Shown here: positions 1-8,618 of the stretch, one piece after another
Layout of the letters: the number at the start of each line of letters is the position of its first letter
How positions within the stretch are numbered: position 1 is the stretch's first letter
From: Elysia marginata
Lineage: Eukaryota; Mollusca; Gastropoda; Plakobranchidae
Length of the DNA stretch: 24,341 bases
Assembly (NCBI GenBank): GCA_019649035.1
Contig: BMAT01000679.1
Span: 246,239-270,579 of the forward strand
Reading direction: 5' to 3'
Notes under the pieces: model-generated
The model's database searches: none
What the model was told of the DNA's origin: nothing
Seen by the model: the letters and a program-made list of their open reading frames with translations, nothing else
Translations under genes and position numbers: made by a program

Positions 1-36
<36 letters not shown>

Positions 37-51
37 CTCTTTTTTTCTCTC
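1..51. repeat. CT microsatellite, truncated at the window edge
   Basis: This is a (CT)n run with a short CTAT interruption and a T-run. It continues beyond the left edge. It is one of five CT tracts in the window, all pyrimidine-rich on the plus strand. Confidence 0.97.
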
Positions 52-191
52 ACATATCACATCACATTCTCCAACACCCTTTGTATATAAATATTCCTGG
101 TCGAAGATTGGATGATCAGATTTTTGTTTAATAAGGCAAAACGCTGTATCGCTGGCCTCGATCAAAATATGGGTGCAAAGCATCACTCGCA
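31..191 (-). CDS. Possible 3' coding exon, unclassified small protein
   Basis: The minus strand shows a plausible splice acceptor (TGTGTTTTCTTAG) ending at 192, followed by a frame open for about 52 codons to a TAG at 33-31. The acceptor leaves two bases to complete a codon, which fits the phase-1 donor of the candidate exon at 2840-3010. Joined, they would give a protein of roughly 80 residues with an N-terminal hydrophobic segment and four cysteines in this part, two of them in the motif GECDVIC. The last codons run into the CT microsatellite, which is a warning sign. A rival acceptor for the same donor exists at 888. I recognise no family. The phase match alone has a one-in-three chance of being accidental, so this is only a hypothesis. 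Confidence 0.18.
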
Positions 192-625
192 CTAAGAAAA
201 CACACAGCAGGCTTAGTATAAATTTTATTTTATACTCGTTGTATAGTATACCGTGCACGTGTATCTAGATTAACAAGTCCGAAACTATTTACACATTTTA
301 GGAAGCGAAAACATTAACATATATTACCGGCGCATATGGATAAGTACAGTTATTGTCGCCGACACACCATTACACTTCTTTTGATATTTATATTTTTGTT
401 TGTTTCGCACCCATTGCTACTTTTGTCGACAAACAGTCGCCAAGCAGGAAGCATGCGTAATCATTAAGTAAGTGTTAGCATGTGTTAATCTCACGCGTTT
501 CAATAACGATAATATACAACGTTTTTAGACTTATTATAATATATAATCATATATTATTACAACAATACACTTTTTGTAATTATCTGGAAATATAAATCTA
601 GTTCAGATTATATTCCATATTTCAG
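192..625. other. A+T-rich stretch, no gene seen
   Basis: No recognisable gene or repeat. There is a GTAAGT near 468 on the plus strand, but no convincing exon lies before it. Confidence 0.5.
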
Positions 626-884
626 TTTCTCCGTGACGGTTTACATTGTATTGAGGAAAACAGCCCTCCGGCCCTGTGTAACCACGATTATTAGAGTTCT
701 GAGCTCTGTGATAACTTTTAAAGCGGAAAGGGATTTGCTTTCTCGTTGCTTACCTTGTAAAGCCTGCGTTATGAGAGAAGGAAACCCAATAACGGCTCAT
801 ATTACACCTCACAATGAGAGAAAATATTCAGATCAAAATGTGAGACTTCACGTGAGAAGATTCTTGTATCAACCCCAGCCTTGA
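626..884 (+). CDS. Unclassified open frame, possible terminal exon
   Basis: A plus-strand acceptor-like site (TTCCATATTTCAG) ends at 625 and is followed by about 85 open codons to a TGA at 882-884. The first in-frame start-like codon is a GTG at 633, so this would be an internal or terminal exon rather than a complete gene. An AATAAA lies at 1060-1065 and another near 1143, which would suit a 3' UTR. The segment looks less A+T-rich than its flanks. I do not recognise the protein, which is basic, with cysteines at CLPCKAC. The minus strand of the same stretch also carries splice-like signals (acceptor at 888, donor at 753), so strand and coding status are unresolved. Confidence 0.17.
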
Positions 885-2304
885 GAGCTGTAATGGACAA
901 AGGGAAATCAACTGGAAAGTTCATTCCCACGACCATGCACCGAGAATCAGCCGGCCGGTCTGCGTATGTAAGAGGAGAATCTAGTCACGTGCAAAGGACA
1001 ATCTCAGGGGAGATGAAAGAGTAACACGATCAGAAAGAATCGAAAATACTGAGCAACGCAATAAACGCACACTTTACATTGGTACTAATGCCAAGGCTTA
1101 TGGGTAGGATTGAAAAGCCTTGTTAACTTTGATAAAATAATGAGAATAAAGAAAGAACAGGCTAAAAATGGTCAAAATAAGCGATCGAGGAGCCCCTACT
1201 TGTGCAGTTCTCTGCGCATAGGAATTTAGTATCAATTGGTATTTTTTCAACAAAAAAATCGCTCTCTTTTATTCCCCTTTTAATATTTACTAATGAGCAA
1301 TGTTGACTAAGATTAACAGGATCATTACTCTGTTACGCGCATGTAGATTAAGTTTACATTTTTTTATCAAGGACTCCCTAGTGTTGACTGTGGAGAACTA
1401 ATTCTAGAATATCAAGTTGTGATCCATTTCGACTGACATCTAAGAAACATTATATTCTAAAACATTTTAAAGAGAAAACCCCAGGCTCAGTACAGGTATT
1501 TTTATTAACATTCTTTTGTTTCAGTTTTACCCAAGAATTCATTGTTTGTTTTGAAACGTAAATTGTAATGCACCATTCATAAATTGATAAGTGGTTCACT
1601 GTTGTTACTTCTGTTTGATAATGGGCTTTTTTTTAAATATCAAGAGTGGTGCAACATAAGAATTCAAAACCCGTGTTTTAAATAGGTTTATTGACGGACA
1701 AAATATCTGGTTCTTTCGTTCCTGAAATTAGCATGAAAGTAAAACCTGATCGTTAGTCTTCGGGTTTTTATTTAAAGATGTAAATTCGTTTTTAAGCACC
1801 TGGAATATTTAAAGAATTTTTTTTTTATTTTTCCTCTTTGCTTTCATAGATTTATATAACGAGTGACAAATTGGTTACATAATCGGTGACAACAATTTAA
1901 AAGTGCACAAAATGCGCACGAATAGCGACGTTTTCGAAATAGTAAAATTATATCAATGGCATATTTTGTGTTCCAATGACTTCTACAGTTCCAATGATAT
2001 TATTTCCTTTCTAATTTGTCCTTTGGATGAGAGCGTTGAAAGCCCTGTCGATTGGCAAACCTTCTGTTTTTAAACGCAAGTTTTAGTTTTATGCGGTCGT
2101 CTAGATGAGTTACTTTGAAGATTTTTTTAAACGCTTGCTTTGTTTGTTCATTTAATTAATATTTATACACTAATTGAGCCAAGTATAAAATAATAGATTA
2201 AATTCTATTTTTTTTAATTTGCTCTACTTCAATATCTTCGTTTTGTAAACAAGTCAGTCTTAAGGAATGTTGAAAGATGCCGCAGTTATGAAAATGCGCC
2301 CGTC
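885..2304. other. Non-coding stretch, no gene seen
   Basis: A+T-rich DNA with many short homopolymers. An isolated acceptor-like TTCTTTTGTTTCAG ends near 1525, but all three frames after it close quickly. No repeat family is recognisable. Confidence 0.5.
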
Positions 2305-2420
2305 AGCAATGGAAATTTCACAATGATTGGCACCACCAAGCAATTCAACTCTAGACATAGTGAGCAATGGAAATTTCACAATCATTGGCACCACCAAGCA
2401 ATTCAACTCTAGACATAGTT
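2305..2420. repeat. 58-bp tandem duplication, two copies
   Basis: Copies at 2305-2362 and 2363-2420 have the same length and differ at two positions: G at 2325 against C at 2383, and the last base. They are directly adjacent. The near identity implies a recent duplication. No coding frame or mobile-element end is apparent. Confidence 0.97.
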
Positions 2421-2839
2421 ATAAACAAAGTGTAATGCGGAATCTTAGTGCTTTGGTATTAATAAGGAAGAACCAATAAAAAAAACCACTTACAAGCGTG
2501 CAAGTTATAGCAGAGCTAAGAAAAAAATGAGTAGCTTTGATTTGTACCTATATATTTGTATTTGTCGCGCGACGAGTAAAAATAAGTCGGATATCGAAAT
2601 TTGCATGTTGATAAAACACTCCTCAGAATTTTTTTTCTCTCTTTGTCCTATATCTATAATCATCAGAAGTTTTAAAACCTTTCCATCTAATGTTAATAAT
2701 TCCAATAAAAGTTTTAAGGTTTGGAAGCTCAAAAAGATACATAGTTAAAAACACCAGGGCTTCGTTATGTGAAAACTGTGATTTCCGACTCATTTGCGCT
2801 GTTTGCAAGAGGGTTATATACCGGTAACCATTTACTTAC

Positions 2840-3010
2840 CCATGACCGCAAACGGAATGAGGACTAAAACAGCAGTTATAACCACAAAAATGGGCAGAAC
2901 TTGAAGTTCGAAGATCATCTCCGGAAATTCTGGGCATATCGGTGAGGGAATCTAGTCCAGAAGTGCTAGGCTCACATTGTGGTCAGCACTGTTGAGTAGC
3001 CAGTGGGGTT
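2840..3010 (-). CDS. Likely 5' coding exon with signal or anchor segment
   Basis: Read on the minus strand, a long polypyrimidine tract ends in CAG at 3013-3011. It is preceded by a branch-point-like ACTGATC and followed by a 92-base leader. An ATG at 2918-2916 opens MIFELQVLPIFVVITAVLVL and continues hydrophobic for six more residues to a canonical donor, G|GTAAGT, with the exon ending at 2840 in phase 1. The hydrophobic stretch with an acidic rather than basic start suggests a cleaved signal peptide or an N-out membrane anchor. An earlier, out-of-frame ATG at 2937-2935 also stays open through the exon and has a comparable start context. The start is therefore chosen on hydrophobicity. The beginning vaguely recalls the MWFE subunit of complex I, but this is not enough to name it. 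An upstream 5' UTR exon would lie at higher coordinates and the remaining exons towards 1. The CDS part is 2840-2918. Confidence 0.42.
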
Positions 3011-3013
3011 CTG

Positions 3014-3839
3014 AAAAAAAAAGAGAGGACAAAATTGTGATCAGTAAATATCAACTGAAGTAGAGAGTGTGTTTATAATAGTAACATATTTTTACTTTTT
3101 ATTTTTATCTTGGCTTCGCGATTTGTCTTTTTTTTCATAAAATTAAAAAAAAGGAACCAGGTAACTTCATGAGAGACATAATAACAAAATAAAATACTTT
3201 TTGAGTGTCATTGTGTGTCATGAACTAGTTTATTCTACATTGGGTTTCGGTCTACATAGGAGACAGTTTAAAGACGGTAAAGTTTTGCTGCATTGGTTTT
3301 GATTTAATAAGTGAGAGTTACAAGGTAAAGATAATAATGCAAGGAACAGATATTTTATGCCGTTTTCAAAGACTTACGTATGTATAAAAGTTTTACCTAC
3401 TGAAAAGATGCTTTTTTATGGCCTTTCACATGTTCGTGATACAGTGCCAATGCATACATTGCAAAATACCTGTTGGTGCAATGCTGTATATTGTGACTCG
3501 GGGGTGCACTAGTCTCATTAAGCTCAAACTCATAACGAACTTATTTCCTATACATAAATGTAAAATTTGCTCCCTGATTACTGCCTAGTCTCTATTTGCT
3601 GCAAAACTATATTAGGTATTGATCCTTCTGGTGTTGTATAGTAGGCTTGAACTGAGGATCCTGCTAATAAGATGTTTGTTTTTTATTCATTTTGTTTATT
3701 TTAGCTGGTACAAGATAATTATCTCGGAGCAATAATTTTAAGTGTCTATCCTCATCAATGTGAGGTGGGCTCAAATACGAACAATGGGAAGACACTGTTT
3801 ATTCTCATAATTAAAAAAAAATCAATTGGTGGAATTTAG
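3014..3839. other. Likely intronic or intergenic DNA
   Basis: Mostly featureless A+T-rich DNA. A good acceptor-like tract (TTATTCATTTTGTTTATTTTAG) ends at 3704 and is followed by 41 open codons in one plus frame. The possible donor at 3764 (GAG|GTGGGC) is weak, and the frame does not give a sensible junction with the exon candidate at 4771. I do not call it an exon. Confidence 0.4.
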
Positions 3840-3888
3840 TGACCAATTACTAGAATTCAATGACCAAGTACTAGAATTCAATGACCAG
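3840..3888. repeat. 21-bp tandem repeat, about 2.3 copies
   Basis: Units at 3840-3860 and 3861-3881 share the pattern TGACCAANTACTAGAATTCAA (N is A or G) with minor differences. A partial third copy (TGACCAG) reaches 3888. Confidence 0.9.
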
Positions 3889-3969
3889 CGATAAAATAAG
3901 GACACACACAAAAAATTTAGGACCCGGCGAATACCCTTTGATTTTTGCAATTACTATAAAATATGTTTC

Positions 3970-3982
3970 ACGTTTTTCTTAA
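3970..3982. repeat. Target-site duplication, left of SINE copy 1
   Basis: ACGTTTTTCTTAA matches ACGTTTCTCTTAA at 4284-4296 at 12 of 13 positions, as expected for LINE-type target-primed integration. Confidence 0.9.
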
Positions 3983-4283
3983 TGCTGGTTGTTTGAATTT
4001 TAACGTCTCTTTTCAACTACAAAGTTTTATCAGAGACGGCGCTTGGGACAATTGAAAGCGTGCTGCAACATTGTGATGTAGCGAGCGCTTGCACACACCA
4101 CACCCAGGCACATTATCGTGACATCGGGCCGACCAGACTTAGCACTAAATCCATAATGCCAGAAACTAGGCGGATCAGCTGCTAATACCAATTTTAAAGT
4201 CCCTGGTTTGACTTGGCCGGGGATCGAAACACACACCTCCCGATTTCTGAGCGAGTGTCTTATCGCTAGGCCACAGAGCCGGT
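3983..4283 (-). mobile_element. tRNA-derived SINE, full-length copy 1
   Basis: This element is on the minus strand. Its head carries a tRNA-like A box (TGGCCTAGCGA, the last G mutated) and a damaged B box near 4220 (GTTTCGATCCC). A tRNA-unrelated body of about 230 bases follows, with a tail containing GAGACGTTAAAATTCAAA. It is flanked by 13-bp target-site duplications at 3970-3982 and 4284-4296 that differ by one base. It aligns along its full length with the copy at 17699-17998 at roughly 90% identity by eye. A retroposon of this kind depends on a partner LINE. The internal promoter here carries substitutions in both boxes, so it is probably inactive. The open frames across it are incidental. 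Confidence 0.95.
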
Positions 4284-4296
4284 ACGTTTCTCTTAA
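4284..4296. repeat. Target-site duplication, right of SINE copy 1
   Basis: This is the partner of 3970-3982, with one mismatch. Confidence 0.9.
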
Positions 4297-4770
4297 ATTC
4301 AATGCTTTCTGGTCTTAAGTTTTTAAGCTTGTCATTATGTGGATGAATTTCTTTCAAACAGTTGCCGCTATGGTTTATTATTATTATATAAAATGAAGGT
4401 TGCGTTGGATAGCAATGTAAACACAAAACAGAAATAAAGGAAAAAGGGAAAGCAGATAGAAGCAATATCGTCTTAGGTGTTCATCGTGTTAGATCGTAGT
4501 ATCATTATTATGTAGTTATAAAGAGCCAAGAAATAGATGTTGAATCTTTGGGAAACAGTTTTTTTCACTTTTTTTAAATATACGAGCTATCGCTCCAATT
4601 CTCTCTGTAAAAATGTATGTTAATTTTCATCGAAATTTTTTTTCAAATGTTTGCTCTGCCACATCATGTTCAATATTCTCTTTAATGAATTTTACAGAGC
4701 CCAGTTAAAATATTGAACATATTTTTAAGAATTCCCTTCCTTAATTAAATTTGTTTATTTTTTCTCACAG
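4297..4770. other. Non-coding stretch before exon candidate
   Basis: A+T-rich DNA without recognisable genes. Its last 25 bases form the polypyrimidine tract and CAG acceptor of the next feature. Confidence 0.5.
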
Positions 4771-4838
4771 TGGCACGCATGATAACTAGATCTGGATTAG
4801 ATGTCATGGAGATACCATTTTGTCAAGACTGTGCCTAG
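4771..4838 (+). CDS. Possible terminal coding exon, unclassified
   Basis: A strong plus-strand acceptor (TTTGTTTATTTTTTCTCACAG) ends at 4770. With two bases completing a split codon, the frame reads ARMITRSGLDVMEIPFCQDC plus one residue and stops at TAG 4836-4838. An AATAAA follows only 10 bases later, with a T-rich stretch after it. Acceptor, short C-terminal frame, stop, hexamer and downstream T/G-rich element occur in the right order for a last exon. I found no convincing preceding exon in the window. The two other frames stop sooner, and a 68-base frame is weak evidence by itself. The protein family is unknown. It would belong to a gene running opposite to the exon candidate at 2840-3010. 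Confidence 0.3.
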
Positions 4839-4847
4839 AAGTATCTA

Positions 4848-4853
4848 AATAAA
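4848..4853 (+). terminator. Poly(A) signal AATAAA
   Basis: A canonical hexamer lies 10 bases after the candidate stop codon. A T-rich downstream element (CCTGTTTCTTATCTTTTG) begins about 20 bases further on. AATAAA is common by chance in A+T-rich DNA, so its value depends on the exon call. Confidence 0.35.
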
Positions 4854-5122
4854 CTCACATTGAGACCAACTTGCCTGTTTCTTATCTTTTGATAATTTTC
4901 CGCCCCCTAAGCATTATCATGGGGGGAGGTCAAACTTTTAACCAAGTAACCCAATGGATATATTTATTCGTTGAAGTAAAGAGACATCAAAACGCTCCCA
5001 AAAATAGCTTACATTATGAGACTTTGGGCACAGCCCTGTGGCCCGTGTAATAGCTTCTCTGTTGTTGAATATCCCGACTGTCGCACAGTGCCTGTAAGAC
5101 TAATCACTCTCCTTCCCCCCAG

Positions 5123-5329
5123 GCCGGAACAAGCAATCGGGCCCTGTTAAAACGGGTCAAGCCGTCCTCCTTCATATCCGCTAACCAAAGGGACACAATC
5201 ACATTTTCTTCCCTCCTAAACGGCCGGAAGCCAAGAAAGGTTCAAGCCTCTAGGCAATCTAATCATCGTTATCCAGGAATGAAGGAGACGGGCATTTTAG
5301 CCTGGAAAACGTTAGGATTACATTGTATG
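5123..5329 (+). other. Unclassified open frame behind a strong acceptor
   Basis: The tract ACTAATCACTCTCCTTCCCCCCAG ends at 5122 and combines a near-ideal branch point (ACTAATC) with a clean polypyrimidine run. The following frame stays open for 69 codons to the TAG at 5330, and for 88 codons stop to stop from 5069. The surroundings, from about 5020 to 5560, look less A+T-rich than the flanks. They contain two GGATTA motifs (near 5314 and 5332), an ETS-like CCGGAAG, and the palindromic CGCATCAGATGCG near 5449. No donor is obvious and I recognise no protein. It may be an exon, a non-coding exon or a conserved regulatory element. Confidence 0.2.
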
Positions 5330-5579
5330 TAGGGATTACGTGTTCCCTTCAAGGATATTCTCCCTCCTTCCATAATGTTTACGAGCATCGACAAGGGGGT
5401 CTTCAATGCGGATGCTGGTTACACTGGGGATTTATGTGGCTCTAACGCATCAGATGCGAACAAAAGCGCATCCATGCATCCAGTATTCAACTATTCTATT
5501 CGCAGAATGAACTTTCGCAACGGGAGTTTATTTGACTTCATTGTGCAAGGCAGGATAAACATTTTCAATTAAATTGGAT

Positions 5580-6080
5580 ATGCGAAGTTGTCTTCTCACA
5601 CAGAATATGCATCATCAGCAATCGAAAATTTAGCACTCGGCTTCATATTCTCCAAAGCAATATTGCATTATATATATATATATATTTTTTTTTTTACTCT
5701 TGATTTTTATCCAGTAGACAATAGTTTAAAACGCCTAGTATTGTATGATTTACGACAAAAAGAGAAGGTGCTTTAGACATTAATATTTTTTGACATACAA
5801 ACAGGATCTGCAAAATTTCAGTAGAGTAAAATAAGTCGGAGGGGTTTCAACTGGTTTCCTCGAAAAACGTATCTCTTTTTTTTTTTGCAATGACCAGCAT
5901 TGTGTTGTTAACTTTTGCGAAAATTAAACGAAATAGAAAATTGAAATTAGGACACTACTTTAAAACTACAAGACTACTTGGATGTTCATATTCGTATTCC
6001 GGTACAACACAACTTGGAAATCATTTGGAAGGAAGCCACTTTTATATATTTTCTGTATTAGACCAGCCGTAAAGCACACT
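5580..6080. other. Non-coding stretch with (TA)n
   Basis: It includes a short (TA)n plus T-run near 5670-5695 and otherwise unremarkable A+T-rich DNA. Confidence 0.55.
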
Positions 6081-6344
6081 TGAAAAAATACGGGAAAACA
6101 ATAATAAGCAGAAAAAAGAAACGATGAAGAAGTGGGAAGAGGACAGTAATGGTGGTGATGATTGTAAGTATAAGGAGAAGAAAGAAGAAAAAGCGAGGAT
6201 AAGAAAATAGAGAATGAGATACAAAAAAAGATGAAAAGATGATGAAAGAGGGACAGAAGAAGAATAGAGAGAAAAGGGGGGAAGAGGAAGAGAGGAAAAG
6301 GGAAAATAAAGCAAAAATAAAAGAGAGAAAAGAAAGGTATAAAG
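6081..6344. repeat. Imperfect polypurine tract, about 260 bp
   Basis: The plus strand is almost all A and G, with scattered GAAGAA, GAGAAA and GGAAGAGG words and few pyrimidines. The complement reads as two overlapping Phe/Ser/Leu-rich frames of 113 and 127 codons. These are composition artefacts, not genes. Polypurine tracts of this length can form triplex DNA; that is known in general, not shown here. Confidence 0.85.
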
Positions 6345-6429
6345 CTGACGAGTTAAAAGCACGCGGCTGTGCAATATGAATTGAAAATAAAAGCACCACA
6401 AAGAAATTTGACTGTCACGTCTCACGCCA

Positions 6430-6989
6430 CTTTCCCTAAACTGAGAAAAGATATCAAACTAAATGATAGAACTTTGAAACACTACCCAAGTAGTTGAAGT
6501 AAGGTTTCTTGGTCTTTTAGTTTTACTCCATCTGTTTTCTCATGGAAACAAAATGCCATGAACCTTTAGCAGCAAGCCGACTATTCATAGAGACTTACTA
6601 CCCACTTAGACCTGGGAAATAATGCTCAAGCTTTTTCTATTCGGCACGTACCGCTCGTTCAGGCAGGTTTTTAGGCCGAGTCACAAGGGAAATTAGGTGC
6701 TGCACAAAATAGTTGAAGGGCCTGCGAAATGAAGGGTAATTACCTTAATGCTTTAGCCTTTGTTTACTCAGACACATGCATCACACAAAATTGCATTTTT
6801 TCTTATTAAGTGGAGCAATAGAGATGGAAAAAAATATTAATTGTAGCAGTTGGTTTTACACATAGATTTAAATATATAAAAATAACAAAATAGGAACCAG
6901 AGACATGTGAAATGCTTTCAAAGTGCGTACAACTGAGAGCGATTTTAGTTTCTTTTTATAGAGTTATGTAGTGCTGTGCATTGTTATTG
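6430..6989. other. Non-coding stretch, no gene seen
   Basis: No recognisable coding exon, repeat or RNA gene. Confidence 0.5.
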
Positions 6990-7014
6990 TAATAATAATA
7001 ATAATAATAATAAT
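6990..7014. repeat. (TAA)n microsatellite
   Basis: About eight uninterrupted TAA units. Confidence 0.97.
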
Positions 7015-7154
7015 TCGCATTGTTTTTGTTAGACATAGGCAACTTTCTTGTTCAGTGCTATACTGTTCCTTGTCACCTTTTCTATCTGCATACAGTTTAG
7101 TTACTCACGACATCTCAGCAATGTGATAGAATACAACCAACCACTAACATCTCA

Positions 7155-7158
<4 letters not shown>

Positions 7159-7220
<62 letters not shown>

Positions 7221-7277
7221 ATCTATCAATCTATCCATTTCTTTCTATCCATCCATCTATCTATCCATCTACCTATA
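7159..7277. repeat. Compound CT / CTAT / CCAT microsatellite
   Basis: A pure (CT)n of nearly 60 bases passes into CTAT and CCAT units. A tRNA-like SINE head begins about ten bases after it. Confidence 0.97.
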
Positions 7278-7286
7278 TTGCTATCA

Positions 7287-7610
7287 GAGCGGGGTGGCTC
7301 AGTGGTTTGCGCGTCGTACTCGTGATCGGGCGGTTACGGGTTCAATTACCAACCATAGTTCATGTTGTGATTGCCTTTGGGACAGAAAATTATTCTCACA
7401 TTGCTCAGTTTACCTGAAAAATGAGTAACTTGCTAGAGGCAGTGCTTGAAATTAGTGGAAGGTTAGTATTTGATCGCCTAACAGGCATTATAACTGTAAC
7501 GCTCTGAAATATGAGTTGAAAATGCTCTGGTGAGTATATTCCTGCTGGAGGAAATATGTAAGATTTGAGATTGCCTCCGGCGGTGGAAGACCGTTACCAT
7601 ATTTTTTTAT
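7287..7610 (+). mobile_element. Diverged tRNA-derived SINE, 3' end uncertain
   Basis: The plus strand carries an intact A box (TGGCTCAGTGG, 7295-7305) and a near-consensus B box (GGTTCAATTAC, 7339-7349). They lie exactly 44 bases apart, the spacing of positions 8 and 52 in a tRNA. The arms do not close into a convincing cloverleaf, so this is not a working tRNA gene. It resembles the head of a SINE of a family different from the copies at 3983 and 17699. The body runs to roughly the T-run and TATATATAATA near 7600. No clear target duplication was found; only GCTATC is shared between the two flanks. Confidence 0.55.
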
Positions 7611-7619
7611 ATATAATAC

Positions 7620-8500
7620 CAGCTATCTCTCTGCACCTGGTCATTAAAACATAGAAGAAGAAAGGAGCACGTAAATACGTAAATTATAATATCTTCCTGA
7701 GTCACTGCCACACGTTCTGGTTGTTTAGCTACAACATAAGACTATTCCTTTATTATTACCTCCAGTTAAATTTTACGGAGTAATTCGAAAAGTGTGAGGA
7801 AATTTTAAAGCAAGTTGGCCCGAATTAGCAATATTTTAATTAACATCAAAACGTCAACTTATCGGGTTTTTTTTCAAATAAGCAGTAATGAAAAAAAACG
7901 TATGAAAAAGTTTTGAAAGTAATTAAGAAAGTCTATTTGTGAAGTGATATTTAGATTTGAAATGCTAAAGTAACATGAGAAACTAAAAATAGCTAATAAG
8001 CTGCAGCATTGCAAAGTTTTTTGAGACATTAGTGGAAATCGGTAGCTGAGTAGAAAAAGGACTGTAAGGTAACAAAGAGGAACTGGATACCCAGGAGCCG
8101 GGATGAGTAACACTATAAAGTGAACAAGATAATTAGCCACGTAATGACTGTCGGAAACTAAATTAACATGCGAAAGAAAGATAGATAGAAAGAAAGAAGA
8201 AACTATTTAGCGTAAAGGAAAAAGTGTTGTTTGAGATGAATAGATGGATTTATTAACACCATTCACGAATTACGATGTCAAGTAAGCAAAACGACAGAAG
8301 TCGCGCAAACTAGGGCAAATCAGGAGAAGCAAGTAGCCCAGAAACAGAAAAAAAAATAGAAACGTACTTCATTTGCATAACACGCAACGGATAAATTTTT
8401 TGCAATTTTTTCCTCGCCATTCTGAATCTTACCCTCCTCTCGTACGAGTGCTTCTCTAAATACGATAAAAGCTATGCCAAAGTTATATAATAAACCTCAT
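7620..8500. other. Non-coding stretch, no gene seen
   Basis: A+T-rich DNA with a short interrupted GAAA/GATA run near 8172-8200. Open frames here lack splice signals and coding-like composition. Confidence 0.5.
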
Positions 8501-8533
8501 TTCTCTCTCTCTTTCTTTCTCTCTCTCTCTCTT

Positions 8534-8564
<31 letters not shown>

Positions 8565-8618
8565 TTCTCTCTCTTTCTCTCTCTGTGTCTCTATGTCTCT
8601 CTCTCACACACACACACA
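8501..8618. repeat. Compound CT / CTTT / CA microsatellite
   Basis: CT with CTTT interruptions, then a (CA)n ending at 8618. Confidence 0.97.

Noticed and set aside
2840-2918. NDUFA1 (MWFE subunit of complex I)
   Set aside because: Only the start M-x-F-E and a hydrophobic run agree. None of the candidate downstream exons resembles the rest of that protein.
3705-3764. 60-bp plus-strand internal exon
   Set aside because: The acceptor is good, but the donor GAG|GTGGGC is weak and joining to 4771 gives either an immediate stop or the wrong phase.
4030-4302. 90-codon minus frame
   Set aside because: It lies within SINE copy 1, and the body of the second copy carries substitutions and an indel with no sign of frame conservation.
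6042-6425. Long Phe/Ser/Leu-rich frames on the minus strand (127 and 113 codons)
   Set aside because: They are the complement of a polypurine tract. Two overlapping frames are open simply because pyrimidine-rich DNA lacks stops.
7295-7349. Functional tRNA gene
   Set aside because: The A and B boxes are present, but acceptor, D and T arms do not pair convincingly and the sequence continues as a SINE body.
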